DNA of 64,000 nucleotides, taken from NCBI RefSeq assembly GCF_048820975.1, contig NZ_JBMEUF010000002.1:496001-560000 (forward strand). Reading direction: 5' to 3'. This document shows positions 44,154 to 52,291 of this stretch, piece after piece; positions within the stretch are counted from its first letter, which is position 1; every line of letters begins with the position of its first letter. The translations under genes were made by a program, and so were the position numbers. The notes below the pieces were generated by a model that saw nothing but the letters and a program-made list of their open reading frames with translations, did not search any database and was not told the DNA's origin. Origin of the DNA: Glaciecola sp048820975. GTDB taxonomy: Bacteria; Pseudomonadota; Gammaproteobacteria; Enterobacterales; Alteromonadaceae.

Positions 44154-47100
44154 TTAACCCAAAGCTTCGCGTTTGATAAATTTTATTCTTCTAAGTACAG
44201 CTACGAACAACATAAACATTAATGCAACACTGCTCATAGAACCACCGCCGCTGTCGCCACTTTCACTGTCGCTAGTAGTACTGCTTGAATCTGAATTTAA
44301 TACGGTTAGCTCAGTGGTGATGGCTACTTCTTTTGTTCCATCTGACACTCTTACCTGAAACTCAATGGTTTGATCACTCTCTACGCTGGGAGCCGTGAAA
44401 CTTATTTGTGAACTAGTCGCACCACTTAAACTTACCTGAGGCCCTGAAATTTGTGTCCATTGAATTTGCAGGCTGTCGTTATCATTGTCACTGGCTTGTA
44501 CCGACAGATTAATGTTTGAAGCTTCCTCAACAGTACTACTATGAGCAACAAAGCTTACTTGAGGTGCATTATTACTGTCTCGAACACTTACGCTTACATT
44601 AATAGTTGATGTATCTCGGCCGTCATAAACCTCTAATTTAAATAGCAAATTTTCTGAATTGTTTACTTCTGGCGCAACAAAGGTTAATAAGGGGGTGGTT
44701 GTTTCGCTCAAAGCAATCGGGTACCCGCCTATTTGCGTCCAATAGTAGGTAAGTTCATCGTCTTGAACATCAGTCGTCAGAGATGCATCAATCCTCACTT
44801 CCTCACCCTCTGTTACTGTGGTTTGCCTGTTTACGCTAATCAAAGGCGCGGTATTAGCTAGTTCACTGGCTAAAACACCTGGGTCTTTGATAATACCGTT
44901 CGCTTCAAGGTCAGCGTCATTTGGTCCGCCGTCTTGAATCAACAATTGAATGCATGAGTCACCTTCATTCAAGCCTGATAAGTAAAGGCTTGAATCAATG
45001 CTAGGGCAATTGCCATCACTGTCGAAAGGGGCAGAATAAATAGCGTTTTCGCTATTTTCTACAAAGGTAAACCACCCGTAAGAACTGTTATATTTTCTAT
45101 AAACGGCATCATTAGGAATAGTGCTGCCAGTATCTAAAGGAATAACTACAGCCACGCTTTGCCCAGCGTAATCTAAATTTTCAATATTAAAAGTATGTAT
45201 GCTTTGTATCGCTTCAAAGTGAACATCATCAGCAAGGCTTGTTTGTTCACCCGTTTCGCTACCATAATTAGCTATATCGGCCATGCTTACTACGCTACTG
45301 CTAGCACTAGCGCCGTCGGCTATTCTTGCAATGTCGCCTACGGTTAGTTCATAACCAATTGAGGTGGTAAGTGGTTGCTCACTCACGCCTGTTGCCAATA
45401 TATACGGGTTCGCATTATCATCTAAATAATTAGGTATGCCATCTTGGTCACTATCTGAGTACCCTTCAATGGCATCTGACATACCATCAAAATCACTATC
45501 AACTGAACTTGATAAGCTTGGTGCTTGAGCGGCAATCACAAGCGGAAATTCTATGGTAATACTGTAGGCAACAAAAGTGTTGCTTTCGCTTATAACCGCC
45601 TGTGCAATATAGGTTCCAGTCGAAAGGGAGCTAGGGTCAAACTCAAGTTCCGTACTTACTGTACTTAAATTTGTAAGGCTACCCTCTGCGAAAGACCAGC
45701 TCACCTCATGGCTATCATCAGCATTCACATCACTAATTTGTGCGATTAAACTCGCTACCCCTTGATCTTGGTATACAACGCTGGTAACTGCGGCATTTTG
45801 CTTAGCAACAATACTGGCAATAGGTGCATAATTGGTAGTATCAATTTCAATAGTTATGTCACTTGCATCACCTAGGCTCGCATTAACTGGGTTGGCTAAA
45901 TTCACCGATACTAAATCACCCAGTGAAGCAGTTTGCGCTACATCTAACGTGAGCACTCCTGTTTGGCCCTCGTCAATTTCAAGTACGCCACTTAAAATGT
46001 TAGTAACAGGCCCTGCGAGTGTATATTCAAACGAAACGGGGTACTGCGGCGCTATGTCTGATAAGGTGAACTCAAGGCTTAGGCTGCTTCCCGGCGATGC
46101 AACAAGGTTTGTATCAACCACAAGCAAAGGAGCAATGTCTACAAACACTTCTAACATACTAGTGTTACCGCTGTTGTCAGTAGCACTTAAAATAACACTC
46201 TGGGCACCAGCACGAAGTTGAGAGGTAGTGATAATACTTGCATTTATATCACCATCAACTAAATCATTTGCACTTACACTTATGTCATAGCTTACATCGG
46301 TAAGGTAGCCTCTTGCATCAATTTCTATGGTGTCTATTTGCGGAAATTCAGGTGCCGTAGTGTCCACTACCGTTACAGTTTGCGTCAATTCACTCTGATT
46401 ACCCGCAAAATCAGTAGCTGTCCAAGTCACTACGTTTTCACCTAAGGATAGGTAGCCTGAATAGTCACTGCTTAAGGTGGCGGCATTTAAATTACCATCT
46501 GAAACTCTTGGCTCGGTAAGTTCATAAGGCGTTAAGGTAGCCGTAGCTTCAATGGTAAAATCTGCAATATTATCAAGCACCGGAGCCGTAAAATCACCAA
46601 TAGTTGCATTTAAAGGCTGCGCATCGTCTTCATCTACAATGCCATCGTTATCATCATCAACATCTGCATTGTTGCCTATGCCATCACCGTCGCTATCTAT
46701 AGACTCAGCATCGGAAAATGGAAAAGCATCTACATCGTCAAGCACACCGTCATTATCATCATCAGTATCGGCGTTGTTGCCTATGCCGTCTTGGTCATTA
46801 TCTAAAGTTTCCGTGGCATCAAAGGGGAAAACGTCTTCGCTATCAACAATGCCGTCGTTATCATCATCGCTATCAAGGTTGTTTCCAATGCCGTCAAGGT
46901 CATTGTCAGCCCACTCACTCGCATCAAGCGGGAACACATCATCAGCATCTACAAATCCGTCGTTGTCATCATCATCATCTGCGTTATTGCCAACACCATC
47001 ATTGTCTAAGTCTTCTGTTTCACTCGCATCAAAAGGAAACGCGTCGTTTATATCAATTACGCCATCATTATCATCATCAATGTCAGTGTTGTTACCTATT

Positions 47101-49202
47101 CCATCAAGGTCATTATCAGCATGTTCATTTCTATCTAAGGGGAATAAGTCTTCTGAGTCCTCAATAGAGTCGCCGTCATCATCAGTATCAGTGTTATCAC
47201 CTATGCCATCACCATCGGTGTCTAGGGTTTCATTCGCATCAAAGGGAAATGCATCAACAAGGTCTTCAACGCCGTCGTTATCATCATCTAGGTCAGCATT
47301 ATCACCTACGCCGTCTTCATCAAAGTCGCTAATTTCCGTAGGGTCATTGTCAAAGGCATCAAATTCATCATCAACACCGTCATTGTCATCATCAAAATCC
47401 GCATTATTGCCAATGCCATCGCCGTCGGTGTCAAACCATTCGCCTACTGCGAAAGGAAAAGCATCTTCCGTGTCAATAACACCATCGTTGTCATCATCAG
47501 TATCAGCGTTATCACCAATTAAATCACCGTCGTAGTCACCTATTTCTGAGGCATCTAATGGGAAAGCGTCAAAGCTATCATCAAGGCCGTCATTGTCATC
47601 ATCAAAATCCGCATTATTTCCAATACCATCGCCGTCTGTATCAAGGTATTCGCTGGCGTTAAATGGAAATGCGTCTTCAGTATCTGGAATATTGTCATTG
47701 TCGTCATCAGTGTCGGCGCTGTCACCTATGCCGTCATTATCGTTATCGTTGTAGTCACCTGAGTCTAAAGGGAAGGCATCATCTACATCTAAAATAGTGT
47801 CATTATCGTCGTCATCATCCGTGTTATTCCCTATGCCATCTTCGTCGGTATCGGTATCTTCTGTTGGGTCTCGCGGAAAGGCATCGCTTTCGTCAGGTGT
47901 GCCGTCATTGTCATCATCGGTATCAGCGTTGTTGCCTATGCCATCACCGTCACTATCAATGGTTTCTGTTGGGTCTAATGGAAATGCATCGCTAACATCT
48001 TGGCCGCCGTCATTATCATCATCTTCATCCGCATTGTTACCTATGCCGTCAGCATCAGTATCTACGCTTTCAGAGCTATCAAAAGGAAATGCGTCGTTTG
48101 AGTCTATTACGCCATCGTTGTCATCGTCAGTATCACTGTTATTACCTAAGCCGTCGTTGTCATTATCGCCATTTTCACTGCTGTCAAAAGGAAAGCTGTC
48201 TTGTGTATCTGGCACACCGTCATTGTCGTCGTCAGTATCAGCGTTGTCACCGCTGCCGTCGTTATCAAAGTCGGCGCTTTCGGTTTCGTCTAAAGGGAAG
48301 GCATCATTTGTATTATCAACGCCATCATTGTCGGCATCAATGTCTTGTTCATTTGCAATTCCGTCACCATCATAATCCTCAGGTGGAAAGTACGCTAAGT
48401 TGTTTATCCAATCGCCTTCTAAATTACTGGCACTGGCTTGCACTAAGGTGCTGTAGCCAAAATCAGTGCTGCCGTCTGAACTCGTATCTAGGGTGGCTAA
48501 AATAGCAGCATTGTTGTTTGATGAAGTTACTAGGCATTTGGTAAAGGCCGTATCGGTTTCACACGATTGCGCAATACTCGTGCCGTTAGAGAAATTAACG
48601 TTGACTATTTCAGTACCAGTATCGGGCACAAACCATATGGTGTATTGCTCTGTATCTTTTAAGGTAACATTCAGTAAACTCGTTTGTGAATTCCCAGTTT
48701 GGCTAAACGTAGCACTAGCGGTAACACTTGCATCAAATGCTACATCGTTGCTTAATTTTGCATGTGACACAAAAGGGTTAACTTGGGCTGCTACTAGCTC
48801 CTGCATGGTGTCGTAGATGTTGTTGGAGTTACCCTCAGAGTCAACAGGAATAATACCCGTAACAAACCAAATTCCAGCCGATTCACTTGAGCTTATTTGT
48901 GCGCTAAAACTTGTGCTATGAACATCATTAACGGAAAGCCAATCTGAATTTTGGCTAAATAGAACCGCTGAGCCATCACTCATATTTTCTAAATACAAAT
49001 CACTTACTAGCGAAACCGAGTTCTCATCTTCAAAACTCAAATGCAAAGTAACAGTTTGAGTGCCCGCACTGGTATTAACACTGGCATTAGTTAACACTAA
49101 TTCAGATAAAACCGGTGGGCTTGTTTCCTGAGCGAATACTATAGTGTGCAAACACAAGCTAAACATTAAGGCGATGAAAGATCGCCTTGTAATTACTGAC
49201 AT
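44154..49202 (-). CDS. Giant secreted protein with thrombospondin type 3 repeats and GlyGly-CTERM
   Basis: The 1682-residue protein has a signal peptide (cleaved near FAQE, residue 24-25) and an N-terminal beta region to about 280. Sixteen tandem 35-residue repeats span residues 291-850, each with DNDG-type calcium loops and an AFPFD core. An HYR-like module (NVVTWTATDFAGNQSELTQT) follows. Two PKD/REJ-like domains lie near 1470-1640 (YYWTQIGG and IQWTQISGPQVSLSG). The C-terminus, SGGGSMSSVALMFMLFVAVL followed by RRIKF, is a GlyGly-CTERM sorting signal, so rhombosortase cleavage and type II secretion are expected. It is probably a calcium-stiffened surface or matrix protein; the ligand is unknown. 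Confidence 0.88.
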   Translation of the reverse strand: MSVITRRSFIALMFSLCLHTIVFAQETSPPVLSELVLTNASVNTSAGTQTVTLHLSFEDENSVSLVSDLYLENMSDGSAVLFSQNSDWLSVNDVHSTSFSAQISSSESAGIWFVTGIIPVDSEGNSNNIYDTMQELVAAQVNPFVSHAKLSNDVAFDASVTASATFSQTGNSQTSLLNVTLKDTEQYTIWFVPDTGTEIVNVNFSNGTSIAQSCETDTAFTKCLVTSSNNNAAILATLDTSSDGSTDFGYSTLVQASASNLEGDWINNLAYFPPEDYDGDGIANEQDIDADNDGVDNTNDAFPLDETESADFDNDGSGDNADTDDDNDGVPDTQDSFPFDSSENGDNDNDGLGNNSDTDDDNDGVIDSNDAFPFDSSESVDTDADGIGNNADEDDDNDGGQDVSDAFPLDPTETIDSDGDGIGNNADTDDDNDGTPDESDAFPRDPTEDTDTDEDGIGNNTDDDDDNDTILDVDDAFPLDSGDYNDNDNDGIGDSADTDDDNDNIPDTEDAFPFNASEYLDTDGDGIGNNADFDDDNDGLDDSFDAFPLDASEIGDYDGDLIGDNADTDDDNDGVIDTEDAFPFAVGEWFDTDGDGIGNNADFDDDNDGVDDEFDAFDNDPTEISDFDEDGVGDNADLDDDNDGVEDLVDAFPFDANETLDTDGDGIGDNTDTDDDGDSIEDSEDLFPLDRNEHADNDLDGIGNNTDIDDDNDGVIDINDAFPFDASETEDLDNDGVGNNADDDDDNDGFVDADDVFPLDASEWADNDLDGIGNNLDSDDDNDGIVDSEDVFPFDATETLDNDQDGIGNNADTDDDNDGVLDDVDAFPFSDAESIDSDGDGIGNNADVDDDNDGIVDEDDAQPLNATIGDFTAPVLDNIADFTIEATATLTPYELTEPRVSDGNLNAATLSSDYSGYLSLGENVVTWTATDFAGNQSELTQTVTVVDTTAPEFPQIDTIEIDARGYLTDVSYDISVSANDLVDGDINASIITTSQLRAGAQSVILSATDNSGNTSMLEVFVDIAPLLVVDTNLVASPGSSLSLEFTLSDIAPQYPVSFEYTLAGPVTNILSGVLEIDEGQTGVLTLDVAQTASLGDLVSVNLANPVNASLGDASDITIEIDTTNYAPIASIVAKQNAAVTSVVYQDQGVASLIAQISDVNADDSHEVSWSFAEGSLTNLSTVSTELEFDPSSLSTGTYIAQAVISESNTFVAYSITIEFPLVIAAQAPSLSSSVDSDFDGMSDAIEGYSDSDQDGIPNYLDDNANPYILATGVSEQPLTTSIGYELTVGDIARIADGASASSSVVSMADIANYGSETGEQTSLADDVHFEAIQSIHTFNIENLDYAGQSVAVVIPLDTGSTIPNDAVYRKYNSSYGWFTFVENSENAIYSAPFDSDGNCPSIDSSLYLSGLNEGDSCIQLLIQDGGPNDADLEANGIIKDPGVLASELANTAPLISVNRQTTVTEGEEVRIDASLTTDVQDDELTYYWTQIGGYPIALSETTTPLLTFVAPEVNNSENLLFKLEVYDGRDTSTINVSVSVRDSNNAPQVSFVAHSSTVEEASNINLSVQASDNDNDSLQIQWTQISGPQVSLSGATSSQISFTAPSVESDQTIEFQVRVSDGTKEVAITTELTVLNSDSSSTTSDSESGDSGGGSMSSVALMFMLFVAVLRRIKFIKREALG
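46653..48332 (-). repeat. Sixteen tandem 105-bp coding repeats
   Basis: The array encodes sixteen consecutive 35-residue units with no length variation (16 x 105 = 1680 bp), plus a partial seventeenth on the C-terminal side. Each unit starts DNDG or a variant and contains D-x-F-P-[FL]-D and DGIGNNADTDD-like segments. Units have diverged in sequence while keeping exact length, so there is selection on spacing. Opposite-strand reading frames here are Ser-rich shadows. Confidence 0.92.
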
Positions 49203-49706
49203 GAATATACTACCTACTAATTAACTGCGTTTTTTGCAAAACAGTTGGGAAATAAGTCTAAAACTGCAAAAAGCGCCTACGACTTGGCTTTCAATTACAT
49301 CGGATTTATATCGAAAAGCTAAAGCGCTGTATAGAGGTAGAAAACCACCTTAAACGCACGAATTTTGTGCATTTACGCGCTATACCCTTGTTTCCACTTA
49401 CTTGATCATCGTGATAATTAATGTGTATTTAATTCGTATATTTTGGAGGGTAAAGGCATGGAAAAACATACCCTTAAATTTACTATGTTTGCTTGACTTT
49501 GCGCCCGCCCTTTAAATATGTGGTTCTTGCAAAAAGTTGTTATTTACATACTCTACAAGCGACGTGTATTAGCGCAAATATGCATCATACTAGCTAGGGT
49601 TTGGTATACTCCGCTGTGGCGATTTGTTGTGGAAATAGCACTGAAATTCAGGCCAACACGCCGCCACCTAGCAAGTGCTTACTTACTGCATAAATTAACA
49701 AGATAG
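49203..49706. other. 504-bp region with a micro-ORF and a plus-strand promoter-like site
   Basis: No standard gene is supported. A 12-codon frame at 49458-49496 (MEKHTLKFTMFA) follows a strong GGAGGG/AAAGG ribosome-binding stretch. Further on, an extended -10-like TGGTATACT lies at 49602-49610 on the plus strand but has no good -35 box and would transcribe towards the antisense of roxA. The 62-codon frame at 49518-49706 has no ribosome binding site and is doubted. The region also holds the promoter of the giant protein gene on the minus strand. Confidence 0.4.
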
Positions 49707-50873
49707 CTAATCTAGGAAATCCCAAAGCCCAGCATTGACTAAATCAGTAAGCAACAGTATAAACGCCTTAGCCTGTTCAGATTCACCCTTTAAGGTGTCA
49801 TCGCTTAGATGCTTACGCTCAATGGTGGCATTGCTCAACATGAATTGTACCTCTTGAGTACAAAGTGCATCTATTGCAAAGGCGTCGCCGTCTATGAAAA
49901 ATTCAAAAACCTTCGATTCTTCAATTGATTGCTCAGCATATATGGCGCGAAGGCCTGGTACACGCACAAATTCATCACCGTCCTGTAAATAAGCTAATAT
50001 ATCTTCCGCACTAAAAGCCTGCTCATCGAAGCGATTAAGCTGCTGGCGCGATAAATATTGCAATAATGCGCGCTTAGCTTGATCACTGTTTAATAATTCA
50101 TTTAAGCCTTCTTTGAGGCGGGCTATTTCGTTTGAACTAATCTGTTCTGTTGCACTATTTGCGCTGCGTAAAGTGGCTATATCTGGGTCATGGTAGCGCT
50201 GCTGGTTCGTTTCAAAATCATCACTCTCATCAAGCATCCCATGCAAAACCTCAAGGTTGGTGGGGGCTCTAAAACCAATGGAGTAATTAATGCAATCTTC
50301 TAGTGCCACGCCATTGTGAGGATGCTTTGGAGGAATATAAACAGCATCACCGGCTTGAAGCACTTCATCAATTACCGGGTCAAAGCCAGTAATTTGCTTT
50401 AGTAACGGATGCGGCACTACTGTTTCAGCCTTACACGGCAAACCCACCTGCCACCTTCGCGTGCCCTTGCCTTGTACAATAAATACGTCGTATTCATCAG
50501 TATGAGGGCCTACGCCCGCCCCCGCGTTTGAAAAGCTCACCATTACATCATCAAAGCGCCAAGAAGGAATGAAGCGCACTTTTTCGGTGAACATACTCAG
50601 TTCATCAATGTACTTGTCAACGCCTTGGGCTAACAAGGTCCATTTACCAACGCACAAATCATCAAATGCAGCAAAGGGGCCTTGGCTCACTTGCCAAGCC
50701 CCTTCTGAATAAGACACTATTCGGCTATCAACCGTTTCTTCTTGTGCAAGCCCCGCTAAATCGTTTTCATCAATAGGATCAACGAAATTAGGGATAAAGT
50801 TACGCACAATACAAGGCTTTTTCTGCCAATACTCTGCTAAAAAAACGCTAGCGTCGAATTCGTGTATTATCAT
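49707..50873 (-). CDS. roxA: Ribosomal protein uL16 arginine hydroxylase RoxA (YcfD)
   Basis: RoxA is a JmjC-type 2-oxoglutarate/Fe(II) oxygenase that hydroxylates an Arg of ribosomal protein L16. The 388-residue protein shows the metal triad His124-x-Asp126 in GVGPHTDEYDVF and His186 in YIPPKHPHNGVAL, almost the same positions as E. coli YcfD. RRWQVG supports 2-oxoglutarate binding. Its ATG overlaps the metY stop codon by one base (TAATG), so it is translationally coupled to metY, an unusual partner. Confidence 0.94.
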   Translation of the reverse strand: MIIHEFDASVFLAEYWQKKPCIVRNFIPNFVDPIDENDLAGLAQEETVDSRIVSYSEGAWQVSQGPFAAFDDLCVGKWTLLAQGVDKYIDELSMFTEKVRFIPSWRFDDVMVSFSNAGAGVGPHTDEYDVFIVQGKGTRRWQVGLPCKAETVVPHPLLKQITGFDPVIDEVLQAGDAVYIPPKHPHNGVALEDCINYSIGFRAPTNLEVLHGMLDESDDFETNQQRYHDPDIATLRSANSATEQISSNEIARLKEGLNELLNSDQAKRALLQYLSRQQLNRFDEQAFSAEDILAYLQDGDEFVRVPGLRAIYAEQSIEESKVFEFFIDGDAFAIDALCTQEVQFMLSNATIERKHLSDDTLKGESEQAKAFILLLTDLVNAGLWDFLD

Positions 50874-52147
50874 TATTGGCTGGCTGCCAAAGCTTGTTCT
50901 ATGTCAGCAATTATGTCATCAATATGTTCAATACCCACTGAAATGCGAACCATATCTTCTGACACTCCTACACTGGCAAGCTCTTGTGCATTTAACTGGC
51001 GATGCGTGGTACTGGCTGGGTGGCATGCTAATGACTTAGCATCACCAATGTTGACTAAGCGCAACACTAACTGCAGAGCATCTATAAACTTAGACCCCGC
51101 CTCAATGCCGCCATTTATCCCAAAACTGATAATACCAGCCGCTTTACCGCCGCATATACGTTGGCAGGTGTCATGGTATTTACTACTTGGTAGTGCAGCG
51201 TAGTTTACCCAATTTACGGCAGTGTGGTTTTCTAGGTATGCCGCCACTTTTTCTGCGTTTTCGCAGTGGCGCTCCATTCGAAGTGATAACGTTTCTAAGC
51301 CCTGCATAATTTGAAATGCACTTTGGGCAGATAATGACGCACCAGTATTACGCAAAGGCACAACTCGGCATCGGCCTATGTACGCTGCTGCGCCCAATGC
51401 TTCTGTGTAAACAACGCCGTGGTACGATGGGTCAGGCGTGGTCATCATTGGGAAGCGCTTAGTATTCGCTGCCCAGTCAAATTTACCTGAATCTACGATT
51501 ATACCGCCAATGGTAGTGCCATGGCCGCCTATGTATTTGGTTAGGGAATGCACCACTATGTCAGCGCCATAGTCAAAAGCCCGGCAAAGCACTGGGCTAG
51601 CAACCGTGTTATCTACAATTAATGGAACACCGGCGGCATGCGCTATTTCTGCCCAGCGCGTTAAATCAACTACGTTGCCAGCAGGGTTACCAATAGATTC
51701 ACAAAAAAGTGCTTTGGTGTTTTCATCAATTAACGCGGCCAAGGCTTCGTAGTCATCGCCTTCAGCAAAACGCGCTTCAATCCCTTGGCGAGGAAAAGTA
51801 TGAGCAAATAGGTTGTATGTGCCACCATACAATTGGCTTGAACTTACAATGTTAGAGCCAACATCAGCAATAGCTTCAATAGCGTAGCGAATAGCAGCCA
51901 TCCCTGAGGCCACGGCAAGTGCGCCAATACCACCTTCAAGTTCGGTAAGGCGCTGCTCAAGTACCGCATTTGTAGGATTCATAATACGGCTATATATATT
52001 GCCCGGTACGGCAAGGTTAAATAAATCTGCACCATGTTGGGTGTCATCAAACGTAAATGACGTGGTTTGATAAATTGGCGTGGTGGCCGCTTTGGTAGTG
52101 GCTTCGCTAGTATACCCAGCGTGCAGAGCAATAGTTTCTGGTTTCAT
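50873..52147 (-). CDS. metY: O-acetylhomoserine sulfhydrylase-type PLP enzyme (MetY)
   Basis: The 424-residue protein belongs to the Cys/Met-metabolism PLP family and is closest to O-acetylhomoserine aminocarboxypropyltransferase. It shows TIALHAGYTSEATTKAATTP, YSRIMNPTNAVLEQRLTELE, the substrate/PLP stretch VPLIVDNTVASPVLCRAFDY and the PLP-lysine motif VVHSLTKYIGGHGTTIGGI. The insert before SLGDAKSLACHPAS-like LVNIGDAKSLACHPASTTHR is typical of the longer sulfhydrylases. It makes homocysteine directly from sulfide. A hairpin (52189-52225) stands only 42 bases before its ATG. Confidence 0.92.
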   Translation of the reverse strand: MKPETIALHAGYTSEATTKAATTPIYQTTSFTFDDTQHGADLFNLAVPGNIYSRIMNPTNAVLEQRLTELEGGIGALAVASGMAAIRYAIEAIADVGSNIVSSSQLYGGTYNLFAHTFPRQGIEARFAEGDDYEALAALIDENTKALFCESIGNPAGNVVDLTRWAEIAHAAGVPLIVDNTVASPVLCRAFDYGADIVVHSLTKYIGGHGTTIGGIIVDSGKFDWAANTKRFPMMTTPDPSYHGVVYTEALGAAAYIGRCRVVPLRNTGASLSAQSAFQIMQGLETLSLRMERHCENAEKVAAYLENHTAVNWVNYAALPSSKYHDTCQRICGGKAAGIISFGINGGIEAGSKFIDALQLVLRLVNIGDAKSLACHPASTTHRQLNAQELASVGVSEDMVRISVGIEHIDDIIADIEQALAASQ

Positions 52148-52181
52148 GTATTAGTTAAACCTTTTTTGTTAAGGGTTGCAA

Positions 52182-52225
52182 AAAACTCACACGCCAATAA
52201 ATAATAGAAACATTTATTGGCGTGT
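52182..52225 (-). terminator. Terminator-like hairpin between the oligopeptidase gene and metY
   Basis: ACACGCCAATAAAT and ATTTATTGGCGTGT form a perfect 14-bp stem with a 9-base loop. On the minus strand GAG and six T residues follow. It ends the oligopeptidase transcript or attenuates read-through into metY, whose start is 42 bases away. Confidence 0.78.
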
Positions 52226-52291
52226 TCATAAGTGCCTTCAGTACTACCTAGCAAGCACCAACTAACTTTATAACCCTTATATAAAAAGGGT

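Noticed and set aside
46552..47535. Long plus-strand frame rich in Ser and Pro inside the giant gene
   Set aside because: It is the antisense shadow of GAT/GAC-rich Asp repeats; open frames opposite such repeats are expected and no start signal is present.
46653..48332. CRISPR-like periodicity
   Set aside because: The 105-bp units are contiguous, diverged and coding, with no constant repeat and unique spacers.
49518..49706. 62-codon plus-strand gene ending at the roxA stop
   Set aside because: There is no ribosome binding site, the composition looks random, and the frame ends by chance next to roxA.
52148..52291. SAM or other sulfur riboswitch upstream of metY
   Set aside because: Only a simple hairpin with a T-tract and a short inverted repeat are seen; no multi-branched conserved core is recognisable.
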